NCBI GenBank assembly: GCA_004380135.1 | Contig: QXCR01000099.1 | Coordinates: 1-64,000, forward strand | Direction: 5' to 3' | DNA from: Stemphylium vesicarium | Lineage: Eukaryota > Ascomycota > Dothideomycetes > Pleosporales > Pleosporaceae | Length of the DNA stretch: 64,000 nt | Program-made: the position numbers and the translations under genes | Shown here: piece by piece, positions 29,989-40,717 of the stretch | Layout of the letters: every line of letters starts with the position of its first letter | Position numbering within the stretch: the first letter of the stretch is position 1 | Notes under the pieces: model-generated | What the model saw: only the letters and a program-made list of their open reading frames with translations | Databases searched by the model: none | Told to the model about the DNA's origin: nothing

Positions 29989-31014
29989 ATGAAGCTAGCT
30001 GCAAGTCCATCTTTCTCTTTGGCACTTTGCGCATGCGCAGCAGCAGTACCAACGACGCATCTTAGGCACACGAAAAGCTGTTTCAACTGGGAAACTACCA
30101 AGTCGCTGATAGCTTTCGGCGATAGCTACACCTTTATCCAAGGCACCCTCGGCCACCAGAACTACTCCTTCATCGGCGACGAACTAAACCTTGCCTTCAC
30201 GCCCACTCAACTCTTCTCTGATCGCATCGTGCAGAACCTCACCGGAACAGCAGAAGGTGGACCAAACTGGGTTGAACTTCTGACCGACTGCGGTGTTGAA
30301 GATGGCCTCCACGACCCCCAAGAATGCGACGTCCAGCTCTGGGATTTCGCCTACGCAGGCGCCAACACGATTGAAGAAGCCGGTTTCACCCCACTTCACC
30401 ACAACCACACCGTTTCTATGGACCGCCAAGTAGAGCAGTTCATCTACTATGGTAACCCTGCGCTCGAAATCATTCATCTTAGTAAGAAGAATGCGCTAGT
30501 AGCAGTTTGGATCGGTATCAACGACATCAACGATCTCGTGTCTACACAAGGCAAAAACGCCACTTTCGCACCTGCCTACGAAAAGGTGCAGAAGAATGTG
30601 TTCGAGAATGTGGAGAAAATTTACAATTTGGGTTACAAGAACTTCTTGTTCATGAACCTACCGCCTCTGGATCGGGGCCCGTCGCCCAATGTCAACGCAT
30701 CGCTCGTTGAGTCTTTCAACGATATACTTGCGGCGCATGCCGATGCTTTCGCTGCTGAGAATCGCGATGCCGAGGTTCTTCAGTTCGATGTTAACACTGT
30801 CTTGAATGAGGTGTTGAACAACTACGCGGACTATGGATTCAAGAACGTCACGGGTTACTGCCCAGGTTACAACCAGCCTGATATCCTGACCGAGCCGGAG
30901 AAGTATGGATGCACGGCCTTAGATACGTACTTTTGGTACAATTCTGGGCATTTAACTAGCCGCACGCACAAGATTATGACGAATGTTTTGAAGAAGTGGT
31001 TGTTGGAACAATGA
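29989..31014 (+). CDS. Secreted SGNH/GDSL esterase (CE16-like)
   Basis: A 341-residue intronless gene starting at MKLAASPSFSLALCACAAAV, a signal peptide cleaved near residue 20. Block I is SLIAFGDSYTF, with the nucleophile Ser; block II is WDFAYAGANT; block III is WIGINDINDL, with the oxyanion Asn. The C-terminal DTYFWYNSGHLTSRTHKIM supplies the likely Asp/His pair. The length and block layout match fungal carbohydrate esterase family 16 acetylesterases, which remove acetyl groups from hemicellulose oligomers, and the substrate is inferred from that likeness. Several NxS/T sites fit secretion. It is convergent with the MFS gene, with about 90 bp between stops. Confidence 0.88.
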   Translation: MKLAASPSFSLALCACAAAVPTTHLRHTKSCFNWETTKSLIAFGDSYTFIQGTLGHQNYSFIGDELNLAFTPTQLFSDRIVQNLTGTAEGGPNWVELLTDCGVEDGLHDPQECDVQLWDFAYAGANTIEEAGFTPLHHNHTVSMDRQVEQFIYYGNPALEIIHLSKKNALVAVWIGINDINDLVSTQGKNATFAPAYEKVQKNVFENVEKIYNLGYKNFLFMNLPPLDRGPSPNVNASLVESFNDILAAHADAFAAENRDAEVLQFDVNTVLNEVLNNYADYGFKNVTGYCPGYNQPDILTEPEKYGCTALDTYFWYNSGHLTSRTHKIMTNVLKKWLLEQ

Positions 31015-31104
31015 GCGGGATAGTCTATCTGCAATGATGAAGTATGGACACTATTTTCATATTTCATTTTTTCAATCGGCTGCCACGTTAATACAATCGC
31101 CTGT

Positions 31105-32686
31105 CTACAGAGCCCAAATCCTTTGATCACCCCTACTATCACTCCTCTCCAGCTTATTCATTCTTCCATACCACAGCTTCAGCCCCATCGCAATAGCCGC
31201 AACAAGAAAACTGCAGCCCGCGCACACGAAGTTTCCCGTGGGGAATCCGCTACTCCTCTCGCTATCCATCCATATCCATTGCGCGATGATCTGCCCGATA
31301 CCAGCACACGAGTTGTGCAAAGCGATAGCAAGCGGTAGAGTGAGAAAACTAGGCGAGTTGCAAGTGACCCAATTCGTCATAGATGGTGCAGCAGGAAACG
31401 CTCGAGCAGCAGCCATGCATAAGCAGCCATAGCGTTGTACATAGGCATCTGCGGGGAGGAGACCGGCGGTCAGCCATCCTGTGCCTCCGACTAGCGATGC
31501 GATGGTGATGTGCCACCCGCGAGCATTGAAGCGATCGGCAGAGTAGGAAATCGTGATTGCGACGAAGAAGCCAACAATCCATGGCGGCACAGTTAGGAGC
31601 TGGGCGTGGATGGACTCGTAGCCTAACCCTGTTACGATCGTGGGTGTGAAGAACGTAAAACTGCCCTGCGGCACCACATCCGCCACATATGCGACGTAAT
31701 GCAGCAGCATCCTTGGGCTGAAGCATGTATCCAGAATCTCTTTTCTGGTAGCGTGTTCTTGGTTATATCCGCCGCCGTGCTCAGCCAAGCGGTCAACGGC
31801 GAATTTCTTCTCCGCAGCGTTGAGCCATTTCGCGCGAGCTGGATAGTCTGGGAGGAAAAACCAAAGGAGGAAGGCAGAGAGTAAGGTAATAATTCCTTCG
31901 ATGATGAAGAGCCAGCGAAATCCTTCGAGTCCTGCAGCTCTGTTGATATGGCCGACGCCGTATGCGATAGCGCCACCGAATGCGCCGGCGAGGTTGCAGA
32001 AGGCGATTACGAGTGCGATGCGAACTGCGCGCTCATTCCAGCGGTACCAGATCGTTATGAAGTATACGATTCCTAAAGATGGGTTGTCAGCTGCGATTGA
32101 TCTGTGTGAGACTGGAGATAACGCACCGGGGAAGAAACCTGCTTCGAATGCTCCGATCAAGAATCTCAGAGAGATGATAGTAGCAGGGTTTTGCACGCCA
32201 GCGAAGCCGATGGTCAGCGCTCCCCAGGCAAAGAGAAGGATACCGAGCCATCGGGATGGCCGAACATAATGCTTCATAACAAAGTTGCTGGGGACTTCGA
32301 AGATCGCGTAGGCGACGGAGAAGAGGGTGACGGTCAGCGCGTAGCCGTGTGATGTCAAGCCCGTGTTGCTGAGCATGTCGTCACCCAATTCTTTGTTGAG
32401 TACTCGTGCATTGCCGATATTGCCTAGGGAAGGTCTTTAGTAAACAATGTTCCTCCCACTATAGTGCGAATATTGGACGTAGCTAACCGCGGTCCAGAAA
32501 GTTGAGAAGATAGACCCAACAGCACAACGGCAAGACCCGCAGGTCAAGACGTCTGTTCAGCTTTTTGTTGTACTTCTCGTCATATATGTCGATTTCCCCG
32601 TGCTCTTGCAATGTCTCATCTTGATGTTTCGTGGCGTCAATGTCCACGTCTTCAAAGTGCTTTGCTGGGTCTGATGATTTCTCCAT
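31105..32686 (-). CDS. MFS transporter, DAL5/anion:cation symporter type
   Basis: A 12-helix major-facilitator protein of 487 residues in three exons: 32686..32488, 32423..32127 and 32072..31105. The first intron (64 nt) has donor GTTAGC. The second (54 nt, 32126..32073) is a multiple of three without a stop. Removing it restores EAGFFPGIVYFITIWYRWNERAVRIAL, the usual block after helix 4, so it is very likely spliced. The N-terminus is acidic and cytosolic (MEKSSDPAKHFEDVD), followed by RLDLRVLPLCCWVYLLNFLDRGNIGNAR, the DAL5-family hallmark. Relatives carry allantoate, nicotinate, biotin precursors or other carboxylates, and the cargo here cannot be assigned. Start ATG is 32686. Confidence 0.9.
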
Positions 32687-33222
32687 TATGAAGACTTTTT
32701 TGACGCGTGTGGAGAATGCCCTGGTTCATCTGGTATTTTTCAGATCATAAGAGGGCGCAACCTTTCATATTCCATGCCTGAATCGAACCCTCATGTAACG
32801 GCAGTGGCTTTCCTTTTCCGCATATATCAACGGCATTGCCCCGCACGTCTGAGGTAATACTCATATTCACGAGGTGCTTGTCGCTAACCATGGAGATGAT
32901 CTGCGAGCTTTTGTGTTGAGGAGGTGGCATCGGCGTTCTCGCCGAAGTTTGATCGTCGTGGGGAACCCCGGAGCTAGTCGCGCATCTGCGGTAGTGATAG
33001 CTACGTCATACAGACGCAGAAGCAGCGGGCAATGATGCTAGAAGAGCACCATCTGTTCTACACCCATGCCCGAGCCATTGACGCTGCACAGTCAACGTCC
33101 AAATCCTCATTGCTCGAGCGGCTAATTACGCACTAGTAAACGCCACGAGCTTTATCGTCATCTTTCCTGGCAGTCACACTTAGAATTCCATTCTAACATC
33201 GCGATAATGTTTTCATCTTTGA
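32687..33222. other. Intergenic region, MFS transporter / Fig1
   Basis: The 536 bp hold the MFS promoter (reading left) and the Fig1 3' end. There is a small imperfect hairpin, CGGCGTTCTCGCCG, at about 32932-32945 and nothing else recognisable. Confidence 0.35.
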
Positions 33223-34137
33223 TTAATCATTATCAGTCAGTCTGTCTAACACGATGATCGATAGTATCATGACTAACAGCCCGATTGCGATAGTGGTTTC
33301 TACCACAGTCCCGACCCAAGCCATAGACATGGCGGCGGCTCCGATATCGGTAACGACATTCCCGTAGTTAGCTGACTCTGCCATAGCTGCTGCCCCTACC
33401 GCACCTACGTGCTGCCATATACTAGCAATAACTAACTGCATTGCCGCGATGGCGGCTGCCGCCAACGCGACTTGCGAGACAGGACGTGACGGAAACGGCT
33501 TGACATCGACGACCGAGCCAGTGCGCTCATCGTGTTCTTCATGCCAACCAGGAAACGTGGCTAGGAGCACTGTACTGACTGCGGCAAGGATGACAACCAT
33601 GAAGAGAAGGCCAGAAAATAAGACGTCGTCTTTAAACTTGGCAGCAGCGCCTATGAGGTTCAAAGGATCATTCTCATATCCGATTTGTCGGGCTAGGCCA
33701 TCGTGATCGGAGCTGCAGAGCCATACGACACCACTCTGTCGCACGCACATACCAAAATAGCCTGCCCTTACTTCGAGCTCAGACGAGCCTTTCAAGTCTT
33801 GCATTGTCTCGGCCAACAGTCGCTGGTTCGATTCAAGGTGTTGTAGTGTTGAATTGGCATAAGACAGGCCAAGGATAAAGATGTTCGTCATGGAAGAATA
33901 CGCTGAACATCCAGCTAAAAGGATCGCTGGTAGATAGTTAGCACGCGATTCCGACAGAACTCTGGAAACACTCAAAAACTGACAGATCAGGATGATAACT
34001 ACGATGTTACCAATCATAAGAATATGATGGTAACCAAGGAATGGAAGCCATCCTAACAAAACTGTCAGCCATAAGGACACTGTAGCTCGATCTCTTTACT
34101 GACGTGCGGTCGTTACAGCGAAGCGCAGAACGGCCAT
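33223..34137 (-). CDS. fig1: Fig1-like Ca2+ regulator and membrane fusion protein
   Basis: A four-helix membrane protein of 268 residues. I infer exons 34137..34104, 34052..33984 and 33926..33223. Exon 1 (MAVLRFAVTTA) joins over a 51 nt intron (donor GTCAGT, branch CTGAC, acceptor GTTAG) to WLPFLGYHHILM, a typical Fig1 first helix. The second intron (57 nt, donor GTCAGT, branch GCTAAC, acceptor CTACCAG) is stop-free and a multiple of three. Splicing it gives VVIILISILLAGCSAYSS, whose LLAGCS is expected in the family. The extracellular loop carries GYFGMCVRQSGVVWLCSSD, the Fig1 signature. In yeast and Neurospora, Fig1 supports low-affinity calcium influx and cell fusion in mating. It is divergent from the CorA-like gene. 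Confidence 0.82.
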
Positions 34138-34564
34138 ATTGAGGATTCGCGCACAGACACACTGATGATACCTTGTTCTCAAAGGAACACGCGTGCCGCC
34201 GACGAGATTTCCGAGTCGAGGCTGCTTGTACGCCCTTTCGCAGCAGAACAAAGGTAAAAGCTGAAAAATTCGAATGCAAATGTTTCATGCAGCTACTTAA
34301 GATGCCCCGCAGACTGCTGTCGCACATGGTAAATGGCCTGCATTGTGCTGCATGGGCGCTTAGATTGGTCCTATCAGTGATCACGCTCGGCAGCCACCTA
34401 GCCATCCTGCTGGGGGCCAAATTTCTGAGCTCTTCCTAATGAAGCCTGTCAGCCTTTCCCGTTCTCGTTCGCGTTGTGCACTCCAGACACCTTGCGAAGA
34501 CCTCACCTTCGAGGTGATGAAGCGATAATCCGTTCGCAAACAAGTACACGGAGTCAATGACGCC
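34138..34564. promoter_or_regulatory. Divergent region Fig1 / CorA-like gene
   Basis: A 427 bp spacer between two genes for membrane proteins read away from each other. A plus-strand frame at about 34173-34439 is open but has no family likeness. No TATA box was recognised. Confidence 0.35.
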
Positions 34565-37500
34565 ATGGAGAATTCTGAGATGCACATGGGCGACGAGCAC
34601 GAACATGAAAACTTCGAACGCGGCTTAGGAACCGTCCAAAATGCTGCGCACGAGGAACAGACGCGCAAAAGCGTTCAGCTTTCTGACGACGAACAGGCTG
34701 TCTACGGTCACGAAGAGAACTACAAAGCTAACTATTTAGCGGGCAATGGTGATTCGCAAGACTGGCAACCTCGACGCACCTCCAGGGAGCATGAGCGAAG
34801 ACGAACATCACTTGAAGATCTCCAAAGATGGGGTTTCTCGCGAACCTGGCCCCGGCTTGATCGTTTCGAAGCAGATGCAAGAGCATTGCCCCCTTCGTCC
34901 GCCTCATCGATCAACGAACCTATAGGACCTCAGGTCGAGAGGGTCGATGCGATCAAGTCTCTCGATCAACTGTTGTTACGCCCGAATGAGATTGCTCTTC
35001 CGGAGGATACGTGTGTGCAACAGCGAACATCGAGTCAGCCGGAAATTACGCGTCCGGCGCGAGAACCCGAACGTCCGCTTGACAAAGATTTTGGCCCCAG
35101 CCAAAGATCACACAGTCCTTTGAGAAGAAAACGAACCGATCAGTGGAGAAAGGCCCAAGAAAACAGGCGACCTCCACGTAAACTATGGGATCTTGTATTC
35201 GCTAGCTTGCAGCCAGGTGGACGGTTGAGGCAGGAAAGGAAGCTACCTCTTGCTTTAATAAGAAAGAAACATCCTGTCAACTCAGAACCAGAGTTATCCG
35301 AAGCAGAAGTTTATCGGTCGAACGTCACCAAACTTGCAGCTCAATTCTCACACCTCCACAATGTTAGCACGGATCAGACGAAGACCCGTCACGGTTGGAG
35401 CTCACGCATCATGTTTTACGACGTCCTGGACCCTCTACAACATGAGGCTATCCGATTACAGGAGCCCTGGTCTGGAGCAAAAGTCCAACCAGATTACCAA
35501 GAGTTTCGGAACGTGCTCAAAAAAGTTTCATCTGACTGCATTCAGAGGGTGATACTTGTCGAAGATATCTCCCCGTCGCTCATTGACTATCTGGGTGCTG
35601 CATTTGACATTCCTCCTCATGTTTTTGAGGAACATCTAGATGGCTCAGGCTATGCGAGTGATCTATCCCAGCGAAGTGGCGCGGCACGCTGGCAAAACCA
35701 TTTCCCCGACCAAGGCTCTTCATCCGTGACATGGTTCCGGCCTGTCATCCCATTGTTACCTATCACACCGGAACTACGTGATGACTTGCTGCAGAACAGG
35801 CGCCCTCCTATACGCTGCGTAGCTTCCAACTGCAAAGAGCAGCATCACATTCGTGTGCAGACCACTACGAACATATGGCGTCGCAACATGGCGTTGTGTC
35901 CATACCCGGGTGTTTATAACAAGCACTCGGAAACAGATTATCCAGTCGGATGGGAGGAACGAATGACGACATGTGTTCGAGAATTTGGCGACTGTAAATA
36001 TTGTACGACACACCATCCATTCTCGACGCGATGATACATTCAGAGTTGACTCAATTAGCCATATTGCTGCTAGATCCTTTGCCTTTCGCCAGAGCGGATT
36101 CCCGGGTGCATGCCCGACGACAGAAAGCGATGCAACAAAAGTTGACCGTGGTCAAGGCTTCAGACCCTTTTTCAGCATCACAGGCTTCCCGTAATCGTCG
36201 TGGCTCGATGGCAGCTGATCACATCAATATTGAGAACTGGGTAGCAGAGCAGCAGTTCTCTATGTCGCCGGATCTCCAACCGGAATCGCCAGTTCTATCG
36301 TCACCATTGGAGCCACCCCAGGATGTGGAAGCTGAATTGCCACGTTCACCTCCATCACCGCCAAATTCTGCCCTGAGTGTTCTTCCAGGTATGTATATGA
36401 GTTTAACTTTATCTTTCGGCGTAAGGGCGGCCATCAGATGCAAGGGGGGTCGACTGTGGGCCCGAAAGCGGAAAAGACAACATCATCTTATTCCGATGAT
36501 GCAGCCTCACGACCGCCGACAAGCCAGTTCTCTGAAAAATTCTACCATCTCTCAGTCCTTAGGTCTAAGATTCTAACAAATCTCCAGAGCCTCCCAAGCC
36601 ACGACCCTCTGGCGTCCGATTCTTAGACCCAAAAAGACCAGCAAAAACGCGCGTAGACGGGACAGGAACAAACGCCGGTCTTGCAGGAGTCGGCTCCTCA
36701 AGTGTGGAGCCTCGTTCCCAGCCCACTAGACTTGGCGTAAAACGAGCCTCTGGCGGAGGTCAACACCTTGACGGCAGATCATCGAACCCATCTCATCGCA
36801 AATCTTTTGCAGAAGCTCACCCTAGCCTCTCACGGGATCCAGGGTCTTCAGGCCCACCGACAATACGAGGAAACACTCATGACCGGTTTTTGTTGTACCA
36901 TCCCATCAAAGCAGCGCCGTCTTCTTCAGCCAAGCTCGGCGTTGCCATTACAGCGCTTGATATACCTGCATACATCGAAAGACTACAAGTGCCTGGTTCA
37001 ACGCTTGAGAAGTTCGAGGCATCTATGCGAAATCTTGGAAAAGGCAAAGAAACGGCATTCGATCCCCTCCGGGCAGTTTTTCGCATCATTCATGATGACA
37101 CAAACAGCCTGATGGACGTTATCGAAGATTCTTTACAGCGTATACGATCCGACACACTCGATGAAGCCTTGTTAGAGCAACGAATTACCTTCTGGAGAAA
37201 ACTGATCCACAACTTGAACTCGGGCTTGACAGAGCTCGATCAGCAGTTGCGTGCTTTTGTTCATTTCATGAATGATCTAGAATCACTTTATTTCTCAGGT
37301 AGCCAGCGAGACGAGCTCCCATCAGAGCGGATAGCCAGAGATACCAGGCAAACATTACGTACCTGCCTGGGGCAGCTCGAAAGATCTTCGATGGCACTAC
37401 TTACCGAAATTCAAATCGTCGACAGCCGTAGGAGTATCGCAGAGGCTGAGAGCATATCCAAGCTGACTGAGCTCGCGTTCGTCTTTATCCCACTATCCTT

Positions 37501-38257
37501 CGTCGCCAGTCTTTTCAGCATGGAGATCCGGGAACTAGACGGAGGCGTACCTGTCTACATCTTCATTCTGGCTGCTTTCGCTACTGTCTTCATTGCATAT
37601 TCTATGCGACTCGGTATTCGAAGCTCTCGACTCATTGAGTTCAAGGACAAGATGAAGTTACAAGTTCGTGCGAAAGCCCACGTCCCACACAACCGACCCA
37701 TACCGACGCACGTCTTTTTGAGATGGGTTTGTAGTATTACGGCCAGATCTTTCATAGACTCAACAACCAGGGTTCTTGCTATAGTTTCCCCAATACTCCT
37801 TACAGCGACCCTGATCGCTGCCATCTTGGCCCCTCTGATCGCACTTTGGCTGCGGAATATCGATAAAGGGTTCACTGCCGTAATCACCCTCTTGATACTT
37901 CCTCTAGATGCGGTATTCGTGGTTCCTCTAATCAAAAGCTGCTACAAATCTCTCGGATCCGACCCAATAAATACTCTTCGCGATCTACGGCAGAGGTACC
38001 AAGAAAGCCAGAAGAAGAGAACGATGACAAGGCGAGGCAAAGGTAGTGCCGATCCAGAAGACCAAGCACCGACCTTGTCGGGTAGCTACTACCTTGGAGA
38101 ATTCCCAGACATGGATCGAGTCAGGGAGGTTTCTGATGATACATCTACGACACATCAGGTACGGAGTCCGAGAGTATTCGGTATGCGCTCGGGTAGACGA
38201 AAAGCGAACGAAGACGCATTATCTGCGTCATCTTCACATGTGGAATTAAAAGGGTGA
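34565..38257 (+). CDS. CorA-like Mg2+ transporter family protein, large fungal type
   Basis: A long protein with a disordered, charged N-terminus and a CorA-like C-terminus. My consistent model has exons 34565..35993, 36059..36526 and 36588..38257 (1188 residues). Intron 1 (65 nt) joins REFGD to ILLLDPLPFARADSRV. Intron 2 (61 nt, weak donor GTTCTC, branch CTAAC, acceptor CTCCAG) restores frame into KPPKPRPSGVRFLDPK. A tempting GTATGT...CATCAG segment at 36389..36437 must be retained, since removing it leads to a stop. C-terminal features are LTELAFVFIPLSFVASLFSMEI (first membrane segment), VPVYIFILAAFATVFIAY and two more hydrophobic helices (LAIVSPILLTATLIAAILAPLIALW and ITLLILPLDAVFVVPLI). 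The GMN motif of true CorA channels is replaced by FSMEI, so transport is not assured. Confidence 0.78.
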
Positions 38258-38421
38258 CGCAAAAGGGTCTCTCAATACAACTTAAATATTCCATGCTACA
38301 GTCGTTTTCCTCTGTTTACAAAATCGATAACGGGCAAAATCTCCAATCAAAATCTCCACCCCCGCTCAGCCTTTATCTCCGACTGATTGAGCCCATGAAC
38401 CCTCAACTCCTCCGCCCAACC

Positions 38422-38826
38422 CTACCATTCAAATAACTTTTCCATACTAACCTCATCCCCAAAAGCGTCCATATCATTACAAATCGCCCGATGAGACCCT
38501 ATAGTGGCTCTAGCCCAACTAGCCCAATCGCTTTTTATCAGACCTCTGCTGTAACCACCCTTTTGCGGGCCCGTTGGACCCAGCAAGCAACACGTCGGAC
38601 CGTATTCTCCCACAACCCGGCGCGGGGTGCAATGGACGCAGTATCGTGAGTCGTGGTTAGCGAGGTTCAGCAAGAAAGTCCGGGTTTCCATGTCTTGTTT
38701 GAGGGAACTCAGGGCAGACCGGAGGTTGGCAAGGCCGGCTGCGAGTTTCTCGTGCTGGACCTTTTGGTGGGTTGCTTTTCGGTGTTTGATGCGGTTTCTC
38801 ATGTTGGCGAGTGTGAAACGGGTCAT
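38422..38826 (-). CDS. Small hypothetical protein
   Basis: A 134-residue frame from ATG 38826 (MTRFTLANMRNRIKHRK). An earlier in-frame ATG at 38961 would add 45 residues of less convincing sequence. The N-terminal half is a charged helix with coiled-coil-like character (KLAAGLANLRSALSSLKQDMETRTFLLNLANHD). The second half has a Cys/His cluster (YCVHCTP, then CCLLGPTG) that might bind a metal, and an acidic end. No family is recognised. It lies convergently 164 bp after the CorA-like gene. The regular composition and the antisense position of competing frames favour a real gene, but weakly. Confidence 0.4.
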   Translation of the reverse strand: MTRFTLANMRNRIKHRKATHQKVQHEKLAAGLANLRSALSSLKQDMETRTFLLNLANHDSRYCVHCTPRRVVGEYGPTCCLLGPTGPQKGGYSRGLIKSDWASWARATIGSHRAICNDMDAFGDEVSMEKLFEW

Positions 38827-39204
38827 CTGAAGTTTGTGTGTCTTGAGCGGGTTTGGAAAGGTATTTAGGAGGGATGTTGTGGGTAGAGAGAAGGGAACAA
38901 TGCAGGAATTAATGCGCCATTGTATGGATCGTAGATACACAATGTTGATCTGAAGGCTCATAGTGTGACTGAGGCACCCTGGTTCGCCCGCTCATCCAAA
39001 GTTTTGCAGACCAATGACAAGAACTGCGTTGCAATATTTTTTTCCTGTGTCGAGATACCCCTTTGCTGCCTAATTGTTGAGAAAAAGATATTCCATAGAA
39101 TTTTCTCATCATCAGCTTTCCAATACGGTCAGACAATTCGAGTAGAAAGAGTTCTCGGCACACGACGATACCGCATCCCACTTCATACAAGCCTCAACCC
39201 CTCT
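38827..39204. other. Intergenic region between the small hypothetical and GNAT genes
   Basis: This 378 bp stretch includes the possible longer N-terminus of the small protein (to 38961) and the 3' region of the GNAT gene. A run of T residues lies near 39040. No further gene is seen. Confidence 0.3.
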
Positions 39205-39986
39205 TCACTCCTTCATAAACTTGCCGAAAATGTAGAGATCATCCGTAGTCCTCCATCTGCCCGCAAGCCAAAGCCCTTCACCTTGCCAAACATGTACTGC
39301 CAGCTCCTGCATACCGCTCTTCGCCATCACACGTCGGCTAGCCGGGTTCTCACCGTTGACTATGGCTCTGACAAATACCTTTTCACAGCCGTCCCAGAAG
39401 CTCTCTTTCTTCTTGCAAGCATTGAGTACAGCGGTCACGGCGCTGGTCGCGTAGCCTTTACCCCATGCCACGGGTAGGAATTGGTATCCGAGCTCCATGG
39501 TCAGACAATCGGGGTTGAAGATCGAAGCAGGGAAGATATCAGCTGGCAGAGGAAGACTGTTAGGCCCGATAGAGCGAAGGGTTACTAGGCCGATGAACTT
39601 TGTTGGGGTGTTCTCATGGCTTGTTGGATCGCTTGGGGGTTCTAGTAACTCGTGGATGGCGTAGACGATTCTGTAGGATTTGGCTTCGCCGTCATGAGTT
39701 GTGGTTGGTAAAGCGCTTTGCATGGTCTTTTCTGTGTCTTCTATGGTTTTTGAACGGCCGTAGATGCTGTCGAAGGTTAGCATAGGTCATGATCATTGTA
39801 GTCTTTACTTCCAAAATTGAGAATAGGACATGACCAGACGTGGAAAACGAGGGGAACGACTCACCTCCACCATGTAGCTTTCTCGTCACTACGTATCTCG
39901 TGGAGCCACTCAAGTTCCTGGCTTCCTTTCTCCGCTGACTCGATGAGCGTCAGCTTCAGCTTTGGTGTGAACAATGTCTTGTCCAT
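39205..39986 (-). CDS. GNAT-family N-acetyltransferase (RimJ/RimL type)
   Basis: A 227-residue acetyl-CoA-dependent transferase in two exons, 39986..39865 and 39766..39205. The 98 nt intron has donor GTGAGT, a GCTAAC branch and acceptor GACAG. Exon 1 starts MDKTLFTPKLKLTLIES, the first strand of RimJ/RimL-like proteins (LxTxRLxLxxl). ELGYQFLPVAWGKGYATSAV is the acetyl-CoA-binding motif A (G-x-G-Y-A-T), followed by ENPASRRVMAKSGMQEL, the motif B helix of the family. Relatives acetylate N-terminal amines or small metabolites; the substrate cannot be told. Fungal genomes hold many such paralogues, and the neighbours give no pathway clue. Confidence 0.87.
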
Positions 39987-40717
39987 GATGATAGATAACA
40001 ATTGAGAGTCGAATAAATGCTTGATATTGAGATCATCTCAGTACGGAAGACCAATATATATCTTCTCAAGTCTTAAGGCAGCCATATCGGAATGGATTGT
40101 ACGAAGTACCCAATCGGCGTTCGTGAAGCTCGGTAAGCATCGTAAGCGGTAAGGCGTGGTGGTGGAGCGCATTAAATCTGGATTAGTCGTTCCGCAGACC
40201 CAAGGTTATCGGTATTCCAGCTTCTGAGAGCATACGCTCTAGATCTTAACTAGTGTCTTCGTGAGTCAACATGATTGTATCCGTCCCGAGGTCATGATCA
40301 GTGCCTCCACCATTGCGATTCATCAGAGGTTCGAGTAGCCTTATCGCGCCAAGCAAGCCACGGCAACCCTATGTACCGTTTTCCAACACCTCTGTGACGT
40401 GAGGTCTTCTAATTCATATATATCATGGTCCATGAAGGTACAATGCGTTCCGTCGCTTCATTACTTGTATTTACCGCATGCCTAGTCGAAAGTGGAATGC
40501 CAAGACCAACCTCTCACCATCTATACCCATGATGGTACCAGTGCAACTAGAATAATATGCCCTGATGACACGTGAACAGAATTTGGGGAAGCTGTCGACC
40601 TGACGGCCACAGAAGCGTGTGTGACAATTAGCTAGCGCAATGATGTCTTGGCATTCCCGAACTTCCGACCGAACTTTTGGCACCATCGCAGCCACCTTCG
40701 ACGACTTCAAAGCCGCA
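39987..40717. promoter_or_regulatory. Divergent region GNAT / uL1m
   Basis: A 731 bp spacer between divergent genes. It contains TGTGACGTGAGG near 40393, a bZIP-like half site. I looked at GGTTCGAGTAGCC near 40329 as a tRNA B box, but no A box or acceptor stem fits. No gene is seen. Confidence 0.35.

Noticed and set aside
40320..40345. tRNA-like B box (GGTTCGAGTAGCC)
   Set aside because: No matching A box, acceptor stem or anticodon arm could be drawn around it.
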